Part shown: positions 8,601 to 16,702 of the stretch, one piece after another | Layout of the letters: each line of letters starts with the position of its first letter | Position numbering within the stretch: position 1 is the first letter of the stretch | NCBI RefSeq assembly: GCF_000421145.1 | Contig: NZ_ATWH01000017.1 | Location: 30,077-94,076 of the forward strand | Length of the DNA stretch: 64,000 nt | Reading direction: 5' to 3' | Origin: Glaciibacter superstes DSM 21135 | Lineage (GTDB): Bacteria > Actinomycetota > Actinomycetes > Actinomycetales > Microbacteriaceae | Program-made: the position numbers and the translations under genes | The notes under the pieces: generated by a model | Seen by the model: the letters and a program-made list of their open reading frames with translations, nothing else | Database searches by the model: none | What the model was told of the DNA's origin: nothing

Positions 8601-9449
8601 ATGACTCGAACTGTTGCCGGCGCCCGCATCCTCATCACGGGGGCGGCGGGCGGCATGGGCCGCCTGTACGCAGAACGGGCCGTCGCCGAGGGCGCGAAGG
8701 CCGTGATCCTGTGGGACTCGGATGCGCCGGCGCTCGCCGCCGCGGCATCCGAACTGAATCAGATGGCCGGCCCCGGTACCCGTGTCGCCCCGTATGAGGT
8801 CAACATCGCCGACCTCGGCGCGATCGCCCAAGCGGCCCAGCGCGTGCGCGTTGAGGTCGGTAATCCCGACATCGTGATCAACAACGCCGGGATCGTGCGC
8901 GGCAAGTTCTTCTGGGAGCACGACAACGGCGACGACACCCGTCCGACCATGCAGGTCAACGCGCTGGCGCCGATGTACATCGCCAGGGAGTTCCTGCCTG
9001 GCATGATCGACAACGCCTACCGTGAGGCGCGCATCGTGAATATCGCTTCTGCCGCCGGCACACTTTCGAACCCGCGGATGAGCGTTTACGCGGCGTCGAA
9101 GGCCGCACTCATCGGCTGGAGCGACTCCCTGCGCCTCGAGCTCGTGCAGCAGGACCACGGCAACGTCAAGGTCACCACTGTGTGCCCGAGCTACATTTCC
9201 ACCGGCATGTTCGCCGGAGCCCGCGGCCCGCTGCTCACTCCCATCCTGACGCCGGAATACGTCGTCGACCGGGTGTGGGCGGCCATGCTCGCCGGCCGTC
9301 CTCTGCTCTTCATGCCACGCAGCGTTGGCCTGGCACGAGCCCTTCGCGGCATACTGCCGTTGCCGGTCTGGGATGTGGTTGCCGGTCGGGTCTTCGGCGT
9401 CTACCGTTCCATGGACCGGTTCACCGGCCGCGCTGACCCCAGCGCCTGA
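8601..9449 (+). CDS. SDR-family oxidoreductase
   Basis: A 282-residue short-chain dehydrogenase/reductase. The cofactor motif is TGAAGGMG (residues 14-21), the structural motif NNAG follows at about 94-97, and the catalytic Ser and YxxxK are in NIASAAG and YAASK. The Asp after the second strand (LWDSDAP) suggests NAD over NADP. The C-terminal ATG/PRSVGLARALRGILP region is like dehydrogenases acting on hydrophobic alcohols. The gene ends in a 13-bp tandem duplication that straddles its stop codon. Confidence 0.85.
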   Translation: MTRTVAGARILITGAAGGMGRLYAERAVAEGAKAVILWDSDAPALAAAASELNQMAGPGTRVAPYEVNIADLGAIAQAAQRVRVEVGNPDIVINNAGIVRGKFFWEHDNGDDTRPTMQVNALAPMYIAREFLPGMIDNAYREARIVNIASAAGTLSNPRMSVYAASKAALIGWSDSLRLELVQQDHGNVKVTTVCPSYISTGMFAGARGPLLTPILTPEYVVDRVWAAMLAGRPLLFMPRSVGLARALRGILPLPVWDVVAGRVFGVYRSMDRFTGRADPSA

Positions 9450-9458
9450 CCCCAGCGC
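9433..9458 (+). repeat. 13-bp tandem duplication across a stop codon
   Basis: CTGACCCCAGCGC is present twice in tandem. The stop TGA of the SDR gene (9447-9449) lies at the start of the second copy, so the duplication does not change the protein. Confidence 0.8.
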
Positions 9459-9461
9459 CTG

Positions 9462-9881
9462 TTAGCTGCTGCAGGTCTTCTGGAGGTCCATGAACGAGTC
9501 CTGAACCGCGGTGGCGCTGTCCTGGAGTGCGGAGGTGTCTGCGTTCTCCGGGTCTTCGGCGTAGTCGCCGAATGCGTCGGACAGGTCACCCAGCGCGCCG
9601 TCGGCCTTGTCGGCCGTCTTCTTGACGTCGTCGTTCGAGATCCTGCCGACGTTCTCGGAGAACTTGTCGGCCGTCTTGCCGATCGCCGCTGCCGCTGCCT
9701 CAGGGTCAGCCTGCAGTTCTGAGACGTTCTCAGAGAGTTCCGTCTGAAGAGTGTCCAGCCCCTCGATGAGTACAGTGCAGGCGTCGGCCTTGCTCTGCCC
9801 GCCGGCGCAGCCGGTGAGCAGCAGTCCAGCGACGGCGAGTGAGCCGATGACGGATGCGAATTTTGTGCGTTGCGTAAGCAT
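9462..9881 (-). CDS. Small secreted lipoprotein
   Basis: About 139 residues. The N-terminus has basic residues, a hydrophobic stretch and a lipobox, LLTGCAGG, so the mature protein should start with a lipidated Cys. The rest is a helical, acidic chain rich in Ala, Asp and Glu with one further Cys near the N-terminus and one near the C-terminus (KTCSS). A longer frame opens at 9917, but the ATG at 9881 gives a proper signal peptide and follows a GGGGGA stretch. I do not recognise a family. Confidence 0.7.
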   Translation of the reverse strand: MLTQRTKFASVIGSLAVAGLLLTGCAGGQSKADACTVLIEGLDTLQTELSENVSELQADPEAAAAAIGKTADKFSENVGRISNDDVKKTADKADGALGDLSDAFGDYAEDPENADTSALQDSATAVQDSFMDLQKTCSS

Positions 9882-9937
9882 GTGAGTCCCCCAAGAAATC
9901 TGAAAATATGACCCCATGACCCTATCAGGGGGGACAC

Positions 9938-10753
9938 TCAGAGCTGGTTCTCAGCCAGCCAACCGAGGAGGACACGCTCGAAGTCGGCCGCCTGCTCGAC
10001 GTTCGGAAGATGCGCGGTATCGCGGAAGGTACATCCGCTGGCAGTCGGAATCGTCGACAGCAGGAACTCATACTCCGCCAAGTGGTGGGTCAGGTCGTAC
10101 TCGCCGACGGTGATGAGCGTCGGCACCTCGATGTCAGTGAGGCGGTCGAAGGCCGGCGGGTCTAGGGGGAGTGCGGTCGGGTCTTCTTCGGCGTGCACCA
10201 CGTTGACGCGGTTCAGCTCGTAGGCGGTGCGCACAAAGTCGGCGTCGAGGTTGTTCGTGTCTCGACGCGGGCCGAATGCCCACAGTTCGGTCTCCAGCCG
10301 GGCGAGCAGGTGCTAGTCTTTCGCTTCGACCGCAGCGTCGAGGCCAGCGCCCTGGGAGTTCTCGGCGTCGCTGAGTTCGACATCGGGGAATCCGCTTGGA
10401 CCGGAACCGATCGTGACCAGCCCGCTCACTCGCTCCGGGCTGTCGACGGCGATGTCGATGGCGATGCCGCCGCCACGGGATGCGCCGATAATCGTTGCCT
10501 TCAGGACGCCGAGATGGGACAGGACGGCGAGTGCGTCTGCGCGGTCGGAGTACTCCACGTTCTCGGTTTTGGTCTGGCCGAAGCCGCGGGTGTCGTAACG
10601 GATGACGTAATGGTCGGTGGCCAGAGCTGCGATCTGCTGGTCCCACATCCGGAGGGTGGCGATGCCGGCGTGGATGAGGAGCAAGGCGGGCTTCGAAGTG
10701 TGGCCGTCGGCCTCGTAGTAGAGCGAGGCACCTGGAACGTCGATGTGCGGCAT
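9938..10753 (-). pseudogene. Alpha/beta hydrolase interrupted by an in-frame amber codon
   Basis: The minus-strand frame from the ATG at 10753 to a stop at 9938 encodes an alpha/beta hydrolase. It has the LLIHAGIA oxyanion region, the nucleophile elbow GASRGGG with catalytic Ser, the acid in TVGEYD, and the catalytic His in DTAHLPNVEQ. A single TAG at 10313-10315 interrupts it after EAKD. The frame continues without shift as HLLARLETELW, a region where relatives usually carry an aromatic residue, so a TGG to TAG change is the simplest explanation. The truncated product would lack the acid and His. It could also be a sequencing error. Confidence 0.75.
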
Positions 10754-10808
10754 GGTTCGAGCGTAGCGGGACCGTTGCAGAGGCCGGGAGGGCCGATAGG
10801 GTGAATCC

Positions 10809-11393
10809 ATGTCCAGCGACACGCCTCCGCATGACAGCCATGGTCCAGACCTGTACTCAGGGAGAGACCTTCAATCCGGCCGCACTCCCATCGTGGACAG
10901 GTATCGCCTGCGCCAGGTGTTGTTCGGCGCTGTCATCGTCATCGCTCTGCGATTTGTCACCGAATTCATCATCGCGCTTGGGAACCTGGCGGTCGCTGCC
11001 GGACAACCCTCAGGGGTATTCGGAGGGATGTACGTCGTCCAGATTCTCATCGGTCTGGTGAGTGCCGTGTTCTTCGTGGCGGGAGCGGGAGTGGCTGGGA
11101 TTTTTATCGCGCCACTCACCGCATCACTCGGCCTGAAATCGCTGCTCGGGAGGCTCGTGATCGGCGGTGCATTCGGCACGATCGCGACGCTGATCGTCGG
11201 GTTGATCGTGACGCTGGCAACCAACAACAACTTCAGTTACCTCCTGATGAACATCGTGTACTCCGGCCTCGTTTATCCCGTCGTCGACGGGATCATCAAC
11301 ACCGCTCTCTTCGCCCTCGGCGTCTTCATAGCGAGGTCACTGCCTTCAGCACCTGCAATGCCCGGCCCCGCTCTTCCTTCGTCTGCCGGCTGA
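10809..11393 (+). CDS. Four-helix membrane protein of unknown function
   Basis: A 194-residue protein with a polar N-terminus (residues 1-35) followed by about four hydrophobic segments near 36-62, 72-105, 112-140 and 150-175, and a Pro/Ala-rich tail. No catalytic motif is visible. It ends 13 bases before the PLDc_N-type gene and is probably co-transcribed with it. The ATG at 10809 lies about 55 bases from the start of the divergent broken hydrolase. Confidence 0.6.
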   Translation: MSSDTPPHDSHGPDLYSGRDLQSGRTPIVDRYRLRQVLFGAVIVIALRFVTEFIIALGNLAVAAGQPSGVFGGMYVVQILIGLVSAVFFVAGAGVAGIFIAPLTASLGLKSLLGRLVIGGAFGTIATLIVGLIVTLATNNNFSYLLMNIVYSGLVYPVVDGIINTALFALGVFIARSLPSAPAMPGPALPSSAG

Positions 11394-11406
11394 GGGTCGG
11401 TTTCGC

Positions 11407-11799
11407 ATGCCAGTGCTGATATCCGCCGTTCTCTTCCTGGTCGTCGTCGGCGCCTTGATCGACATCATCACGAAGCAGGACGGGCAGGTGAAACATCTCC
11501 CCAAGCTGGTATGGATCTTCCTGGTGATCTTCCTGCCATTGATCGGAAGCATCCTGTGGTTCACGATCGGTCGTGAGTACAACGCGCCGGTTGATCGCGG
11601 CACCTTCGCCGATCTGCGTCGTCGTCCGTCGCCCGCGCCCGCGCCTGCACCGAGACAGGCGGCTTATGACATGCGTCCGGCTCGCACCACAGAGGAAGAG
11701 TTGGCAGAACTCGATCGGGAGATCGAGTTCCACAATGAACAGGCGCGCATCGAACGCCTCGAGGCCGAGCTGGAGAAACGGCGCAAAGAATCAGAGTGA
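11407..11799 (+). CDS. PLDc_N-domain small membrane protein
   Basis: A 130-residue protein. Two N-terminal membrane helices (about 4-20 and 33-52) with the pattern LIDIITKQD, KLVWIFLVIFLPLIGSILWF and GRE match the short N-terminal domain of cardiolipin synthases, which occurs alone in many actinomycetes. The C-terminal half is a Pro/Ala linker followed by a charged helix rich in Glu and Arg, a possible coiled coil (about 90-130). It carries no phospholipase HKD motif, so it is not itself a synthase. Confidence 0.75.
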   Translation: MPVLISAVLFLVVVGALIDIITKQDGQVKHLPKLVWIFLVIFLPLIGSILWFTIGREYNAPVDRGTFADLRRRPSPAPAPAPRQAAYDMRPARTTEEELAELDREIEFHNEQARIERLEAELEKRRKESE

Positions 11800-11973
11800 G
11801 GTGCTCTGGTCAGACGGGGAGCCCGATTCAGTGACGGATGCCGCGGCGAGCGTTTCGAGGTGTGCGGCGGATTTCTCCGTGGCGTCCGCTATCCGGCGGA
11901 GTGCGCCGATGACGCTGATACTTGCGAACAGCACAACCAGAATCAGGATGACGAACAACCAGGTGAGATCCAT
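11791..11973 (-). CDS. Small single-pass membrane protein
   Basis: A 60-residue protein with one N-terminal membrane helix (about residues 4-25), then a short amphipathic helix RRIADATEKSAAHLETL and a Ser-rich tail. It overlaps the end of the convergent PLDc_N-type gene by 9 bases. The clean helix-plus-coil layout suggests a real gene, but no family is recognised. Confidence 0.5.
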   Translation of the reverse strand: MDLTWLFVILILVVLFASISVIGALRRIADATEKSAAHLETLAAASVTESGSPSDQSTSL

Positions 11974-11994
11974 GCCGCGACTCTACCGGCTCGC

Positions 11995-12672
11995 TCAATC
12001 CGAGGCTTGCGATTCTCGCTCGAGCGCGTCGAGCATGCAGTCGAGTCCGAACGTGAACTCGTCGCTGTAGTTGTAACCGGGCTGGAGAACATGGTTCGCT
12101 GTGAGTTCGGCCAGGTACGGGTATTCATCCGCCGGTAGCTGCGCGAGCATGATCTGCGCCATTACGGCGGTCTCTTCCTCTGTGGTGAACGGCAGGCTCT
12201 TCTCCTGCATCGCGAATCCGTAGATGTAGCTGTCAACCGCTGAGAACGCGTGCGCCGCCAGCGCCAGAGAGAATCCGCCGTTCCGGAACGTTCCGATCAC
12301 CCGATCGTGGTGCCTCAGCGTGGCCGGGCCTGGCTGGGTTCCAGAGTCGCGCAGGCCGATGGCCCACGGATGCCGCGAGAGCGCGTCGTGGAACGACACC
12401 GAGCGCTTTCTCATTGCGATCTTCCAGGTGTCGCTGTGCGACGGCAGGTCGATCTCGCCGAAGACGGCGTCAACCATGCCGTTCAGGAGGTCATCCTTGT
12501 TGGCAACGTGGTTGTAGAGGGACATCGCTTCGACCCCCAGTTCCTCCCCGAGCCTCCGCATCGTGAGCGCCTCAATGCCGTTGGCGTCGGCCAGGGCTAT
12601 CGCCGTGTGAAGCACACGGTCCCGATTCAAGCGGGTGCGAGGTTCAGCGGTGGTCTTGCCCAGTGACGCCAT
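11995..12672 (-). CDS. TetR-family transcriptional regulator
   Basis: A 225-residue repressor. The N-terminal helix-turn-helix reads ALADANGIEALTMRRLGEELGVEAMSLYNHV in overall pattern (residues 27-57), typical of TetR proteins with the TetR_C type ligand domain. It is divergent from the membrane protein gene at 12761. The gap holds repeated CTTAC-ACGTA half-sites, so autoregulation plus control of the 12761-14510 pair is the natural reading. The ligand is unknown. Confidence 0.88.
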   Translation of the reverse strand: MASLGKTTAEPRTRLNRDRVLHTAIALADANGIEALTMRRLGEELGVEAMSLYNHVANKDDLLNGMVDAVFGEIDLPSHSDTWKIAMRKRSVSFHDALSRHPWAIGLRDSGTQPGPATLRHHDRVIGTFRNGGFSLALAAHAFSAVDSYIYGFAMQEKSLPFTTEEETAVMAQIMLAQLPADEYPYLAELTANHVLQPGYNYSDEFTFGLDCMLDALERESQASD

Positions 12673-12695
12673 TGATTATTCTCCTGTCGTTGCTC

Positions 12696-12751
12696 TTGAC
12701 AAGCTTACTACGTACATATACGTTACTTACAACATAAGCTTACGACGTAAG
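12696..12751. promoter_or_regulatory. Divergent promoter with TetR operator candidates
   Basis: TTGACA (12696-12701) is followed after 17 bases by TACGTT (12719-12724) on the plus strand. The half-site CTTACTACGTA (12704-12714) lies in the spacer. A perfect palindrome CTTAC-GAC-GTAAG (12739-12751) lies downstream, with an inverted GTAAG copy between them. The repeated CTTACnACGTA unit is a good candidate binding site for the adjacent TetR protein. Confidence 0.6.
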
Positions 12752-12760
12752 GAAGTAATC

Positions 12761-13486
12761 ATGAGTACAACACAGCACACCTCGAATCGCACAGATTTGT
12801 CGCTGTGGCCCGCCGGCCCGAACTTCACCAGGTGGTCGCCGCGCACCGCGGCGCTCGTCTCGGGAGTCGCACTCGCGCTCATGGCGGTGCTGGGAGGCTG
12901 GGGCAACTTCGGTGCCATCGTTCCGCTCATCACGCCGGGAGATGCGACAGCGACAGCGACGGCGATCTCTGAGTCTTCCGGACTGTTCCTCGCGGGCATC
13001 CTCAGCCTGTTCATCGTCACCGGCCTCGACTTCATCGTGGCCGGGGCCTGGTACACGCTGTTCAAGCCCGTGCGCTCCGGCCTCTCGGCCGTGGCAGCGT
13101 GGTTGAGGGTCGTCTACACGCTGCTCTTCATCGTGTCCATCAGCCAGCTCGTCATCGGGTTCTCGCTCCTCGGCGATCCGGAGGCGGCGTTGCCCGCACT
13201 GGAGAGATACAACACCATGTGGGTCATCAGCCTCGGTCTCTTCGGTCTCCACCTGTTGCTGATCGGCTACCTGGCATTCCGCTCGGGTTTCGTGCCTCGC
13301 GTCTTCGGAATCCTGTTGGTGATCGCCGGGCTCGGTTACCTGGCGGATGCGTTCGGCATGGTTTTCATCAGCGACTACACCGCCACCGTCGCCACCTTCA
13401 CATTCGTGGGCGAAGTGGCGATCATCTTCTGGCTGCTCATTGCGGGCCGCCGCCTCTCCGCGCACACTTCCGTGGCTGCACGCTAA
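12761..13486 (+). CDS. Six-helix membrane protein (DUF4386-like)
   Basis: A 241-residue integral membrane protein with about six hydrophobic segments and the motif FRSGFVPRVFGILLVIAGLGYL, reminiscent of DUF4386 proteins. The function is unknown. The ATG at 12761 is chosen over an upstream frame because it follows TAAGGAAGTAATC and lies just after the TetR operator palindrome. It is the first gene of a two-gene unit with the oxidoreductase at 13527. Confidence 0.65.
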   Translation: MSTTQHTSNRTDLSLWPAGPNFTRWSPRTAALVSGVALALMAVLGGWGNFGAIVPLITPGDATATATAISESSGLFLAGILSLFIVTGLDFIVAGAWYTLFKPVRSGLSAVAAWLRVVYTLLFIVSISQLVIGFSLLGDPEAALPALERYNTMWVISLGLFGLHLLLIGYLAFRSGFVPRVFGILLVIAGLGYLADAFGMVFISDYTATVATFTFVGEVAIIFWLLIAGRRLSAHTSVAAR

Positions 13487-13526
13487 CTGCTGCCGCCGAC
13501 ATCCGTCTCTCCCGAAGGAGCACACA

Positions 13527-14510
13527 ATGAAAGCCATCGTCTCTGCCACCTACGGCTCACCCGATGTTCTCCGGCTGGAAGAAGTGGCCAGGCCGGTGCC
13601 GCACGACGGCGAGGTGCTGGTGCGAAACCACGCTTCCGTCGTCACCAAGGCACTCTGTGCCGCGCGAGCCGGCAATCCGTTCATGGCCCGACTGCATTTC
13701 GGTCTGACGAAGCCCAAGTGGACCATTCTCGGCACCAACTACGCCGGGGTTGTCGAAGCGGTAGGAAGCTCGGTTACGCGTTTACGGGTCGGCGACAGGG
13801 TCTCCGGTGTGAACGTCACCGACTTCGGAGCCCATGCCGAATATGTGTGCGCTCGCGAAGACGGGGTGATCGTGCCGACCCCGGCCAACCTGACCGACAG
13901 CGAGGCGGTAGCCGCCTTCGACGGGTCGATCACCGCGCTGCCCTTCCTGCGAGAGGGCGCCCGGCTCCAGAGCGGACAAACGGTTCTCATCAACGGCGCA
14001 TCCGGCGCGGTGGGCATAGCGGCAATCCAACTCGCCAAACACTACGGCGCCATCGTCACCGCGGTGTGCAGCACCGCGCACCTCCAACTTGTGAAGTCGG
14101 TCGGGGCCGATGAGGTGATCGACCGCACGCGTGACGACTTCACCCGAAACCTGGACTCCTACGACGTCATCTTCGACACCGTCGGCACCAGCTCGTTCGG
14201 TCGGAGCCGTCGGGCGCTGAAGAGCGGTGGGATCTACCTCACGACGGTGCCGACACTGCCGATCCTGCTGCAGATGTTGTGGACGTCACGCGTCGGACGC
14301 AGGAAGGCCGCCATCGTCTTCACCGGTCTTGCCAAGCCTGCCGAGATGGCGCGCAATCTCGCCTCCGTCGCGCGACTCGCCGAATCCGGGGAGTTCATTC
14401 CGGTGATCGATACCGTCCATCCGCTCGAACACGCGGCTGATGCGTACCGCCATGTCGAGACCGGCCACAAGAGCGGAAGCGCTGTGATCACGATCGGCAC
14501 CGCGAACTGA
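13527..14510 (+). CDS. MDR-family NAD(P)-dependent quinone oxidoreductase/alcohol dehydrogenase
   Basis: A 327-residue zinc-free medium-chain reductase. It begins MKAIVSATYGSPDVLRL, has the GDRVSG segment, and the nucleotide-binding motif INGASGAVGIAAIQLAK (about residues 155-171). The lack of zinc-ligand cysteines points to the quinone oxidoreductase/enoyl reductase branch. The ATG at 13527 has a GAAGGAG ribosome-binding site 6 bases upstream. It is 40 bases behind the TetR-linked membrane protein and likely shares its regulation. Confidence 0.85.
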   Translation: MKAIVSATYGSPDVLRLEEVARPVPHDGEVLVRNHASVVTKALCAARAGNPFMARLHFGLTKPKWTILGTNYAGVVEAVGSSVTRLRVGDRVSGVNVTDFGAHAEYVCAREDGVIVPTPANLTDSEAVAAFDGSITALPFLREGARLQSGQTVLINGASGAVGIAAIQLAKHYGAIVTAVCSTAHLQLVKSVGADEVIDRTRDDFTRNLDSYDVIFDTVGTSSFGRSRRALKSGGIYLTTVPTLPILLQMLWTSRVGRRKAAIVFTGLAKPAEMARNLASVARLAESGEFIPVIDTVHPLEHAADAYRHVETGHKSGSAVITIGTAN

Positions 14511-14584
14511 TGCCGACCCGGGGTTCGGTGCTGTGACCTGGCCGCCGGGGAACTCGCCGACGACGTGACCGTAGACTCCTTGGA

Positions 14585-15505
14585 ATGGGTGGAGTGCTGA
14601 TCGGGTTCGCGATCATCGGGTTCGTGATCCTGGTTGGTTACGTCGTCGGTCGACTCGGTATCACCGGTCCCGGCGCCGGGCCGGTACTCAACCGGGTCGC
14701 GTTCTTCGTCGCGAATCCCGCACTGTTGTTCACCGTGCTGGTGCATGCCGACGTGCGCATCCTCTTCTCGTCGTTTCTCGCGACCGTGGTCTGCGCAGCC
14801 GCTATCGGCATGGTGCTGTACATGCTGGCGGCCCGCATCTTCTTTCGACGCCCCGTCGCAGAGACCGTGCTCGGCGCGATGAGCGCCACCTACGTGAACG
14901 CCAACAACATCGGGTTGCCGGTCGCCATGTACGTGCTCGGCAGCGCGCAGTACGTAGCGCCGATCCTGCTGGTGCAGGTGGTCGTGGTTGCGCCGATCAT
15001 CCTCGCGATCCTCGACATCTCAACCAGGGGCAAAGTGTCGCTCCGCTCGATCCTGACCCAGCCACTGCGCAATCCGATGATCATCGCGTCGCTCCTTGGC
15101 GCCGGTTTCGCGACCTTCGGTGTTGGGGTGCCTGACGCCGTGATGGCCCCGCTCGAGCTCATCGGCGGGGCGGCCATCCCGATGGTATTGCTGGCGTTCG
15201 GGATGTCGTTGCACGGGCAGCGTCCGCTGAAAGCAGGGTCTGGGAGGAAGCAGGTGGCGGCGGCATCCGTCGTCAAATCTGCGGTGATGCCGATGCTGGC
15301 CTGGCTGTTCGGGCGCTTCGTGTTCGGGTTGGAGGGTGCCGACCTGTTCGCCGTGGTCACCGTCTCAGCGCTGCCGACCGCCCAGAACACCTTCAACTTC
15401 GCGGTGCGCTACGAGCGCGGAGTGGTGGTCGCGCGCGACACCGTGCTGGTCACGACGGTCGCGGCGATCCCGGTGCTGCTACTGATCGCGGCGCTCCTGG
15501 CCTGA
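14585..15505 (+). CDS. AEC-family (auxin efflux carrier-like) transporter
   Basis: A 306-residue membrane protein with about ten helices in two five-helix halves. The conserved NANNIGLPVAMYVLG segment (about residues 103-117) with its Asn/Pro pair and the later TAQNTFNFA segment match the membrane transport family used for dicarboxylates such as malate or malonate. The substrate cannot be told. Three TGGCCTGACG units with a 14-bp period run across its stop codon. Confidence 0.8.
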   Translation: MGGVLIGFAIIGFVILVGYVVGRLGITGPGAGPVLNRVAFFVANPALLFTVLVHADVRILFSSFLATVVCAAAIGMVLYMLAARIFFRRPVAETVLGAMSATYVNANNIGLPVAMYVLGSAQYVAPILLVQVVVVAPIILAILDISTRGKVSLRSILTQPLRNPMIIASLLGAGFATFGVGVPDAVMAPLELIGGAAIPMVLLAFGMSLHGQRPLKAGSGRKQVAAASVVKSAVMPMLAWLFGRFVFGLEGADLFAVVTVSALPTAQNTFNFAVRYERGVVVARDTVLVTTVAAIPVLLLIAALLA

Positions 15506-15535
15506 CGGGCCTGGCCTGACGATGCTGGCCTGACG
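15498..15535 (+). repeat. 14-bp period triplet repeat at gene end
   Basis: TGGCCTGACG begins at 15498, 15512 and 15526, an imperfect tandem triplication with a 14-bp period that straddles the transporter's stop codon. The remaining gap to 15675 holds no gene that I can support. Confidence 0.7.
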
Positions 15536-15675
15536 CGGCTGCTCGCTCGCTGGTAGTCGCCGTTTGCGCCGAGGGTCGCCGCTGCTCCGGCGATTCCGGG
15601 CGCGAATGGCGATTCTGGGCGAATGTCGACCGGGGCTGGGGCGGGCCAGCGCTGTGGTGCGGCCGAGCGGTTCGG

Positions 15676-16512
15676 CTAGAAGATCATCGGGCGGTCGTCG
15701 TCTTCACCATCGAGCTCGATGTCGACGACAACGGGAACATGGTCGCTGGGGGCGTCACCCTTGCGTTCATTGCGGTGGATGGAGGCATCCGTCACCAGGT
15801 CGGCGAAGGCCGGCGAGCCGAGGATGAAGTCGATGCGCATGCCCTCGTTGCGGGGGAACGCCAGCCGCTTGTAGTCCCAGTAGGTGTAGCCGTCTGGCAC
15901 GATCGGACGCACCACGTCGGTGAGGCCGGCGGCTTCGAACGCGTGGAACGCGGCGCGCTCTGGCGGTGAGATGTGCGTTGAGACCCCCGGGATCAGCTCC
16001 GGCACGTTCTGGTCTGAGTCCAGCGGCACCACATTCCAGTCGCCCATCAGCGCGAGGGCAAGCCCGGGGTTCGCGGCAAGTTCGGCGCGGGTGTGCTCTT
16101 CGAGCTTCTCCAGCCAGTCCAGCTTGTAGATGTAGTGCGGGTCGGCGAGTGCGCGGCCGTTCGGCACGTACAGGCTCCACAGCCGCAGGTCGGCGACGGT
16201 TACTCCGAGCGCGCGGGCCTCGAGCGGCAGGCCGGGCCCCTCTTCCCCTTTCAGGAAGCCGGGCATGTTCGGGAACTCTGTGGCGACATCCGTCATCGGC
16301 TCACGACTCGCGAACGCGACGCCATTCCACTGGCTGAAGCCGTGGATGACCAGTTCGTAACCGGCGTCTTCGAAGAGCTGGGCGGGAAATTGCTCCGGCT
16401 TGCACTTGATCTCCTGCATGGCGAGCACGTCGATGTCTTCTCGCACCATCCAGTCGACGACGCGGCCGGAGCGAGCACGGATCGAGTTGACGTTCCAGGT
16501 GGCGATGCGCAT
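15676..16512 (-). CDS. xthA: Exodeoxyribonuclease III (AP endonuclease)
   Basis: A 278-residue enzyme of the ExoIII/APE1 superfamily, which cleaves DNA 5' of abasic sites and removes 3' blocking groups in base-excision repair. Visible active-site motifs are MRIATWNVNSIR at the N-terminus (Asn), MQEIK (metal-binding Glu), YVPNG, GDWNV (Asp/Asn pair), and the C-terminal SDHVPV His-Asp. The frame extends to 16611, but homologous proteins start at MRIATWNVNS, so the ATG at 16512 is used. Confidence 0.93.
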   Translation of the reverse strand: MRIATWNVNSIRARSGRVVDWMVREDIDVLAMQEIKCKPEQFPAQLFEDAGYELVIHGFSQWNGVAFASREPMTDVATEFPNMPGFLKGEEGPGLPLEARALGVTVADLRLWSLYVPNGRALADPHYIYKLDWLEKLEEHTRAELAANPGLALALMGDWNVVPLDSDQNVPELIPGVSTHISPPERAAFHAFEAAGLTDVVRPIVPDGYTYWDYKRLAFPRNEGMRIDFILGSPAFADLVTDASIHRNERKGDAPSDHVPVVVDIELDGEDDDRPMIF

Positions 16513-16589
16513 GGGGTCCAGCCTATTTGGTTGCGCGGATCCGTCGTGAGTGTGCCTCTTCCGGCCCCGAGTGACCGGCGGAACGGGCA

Positions 16590-16618
16590 CTCTCGACCGG
16601 AACGGGAACAACGGATGC
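16590..16618 (+). repeat. 29-bp direct repeat, left copy
   Basis: A 29-bp sequence beginning CTCTCGACCGGAACGGG and ending AACGGATGC is repeated without mismatch at 22029-22057. The two copies bracket the LacI/ABC/GH130 cassette. This copy lies in the gap between exonuclease III and the LacI operators. Confidence 0.85.
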
Positions 16619-16631
16619 TTGACGGAGCGTG

Positions 16632-16663
16632 TAAACCGGTTTAGTTTGGTCTAAACCGGTTAA
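16632..16663. promoter_or_regulatory. Twin LacI-type operators
   Basis: TAAACCGGTTTA (16632-16643) is a perfect palindrome with the central CG expected of LacI-family sites. A near copy, TAAACCGGTTAA (16652-16663), starts exactly 20 bases later, so both lie on the same DNA face. They are about 40 bases upstream of the lacI-type gene and probably mediate autoregulation of the whole cassette. Confidence 0.8.
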
Positions 16664-16702
16664 GGCCATCGCCTCAATCCGGCATCTCGACGCGGAGGGG
16701 CA

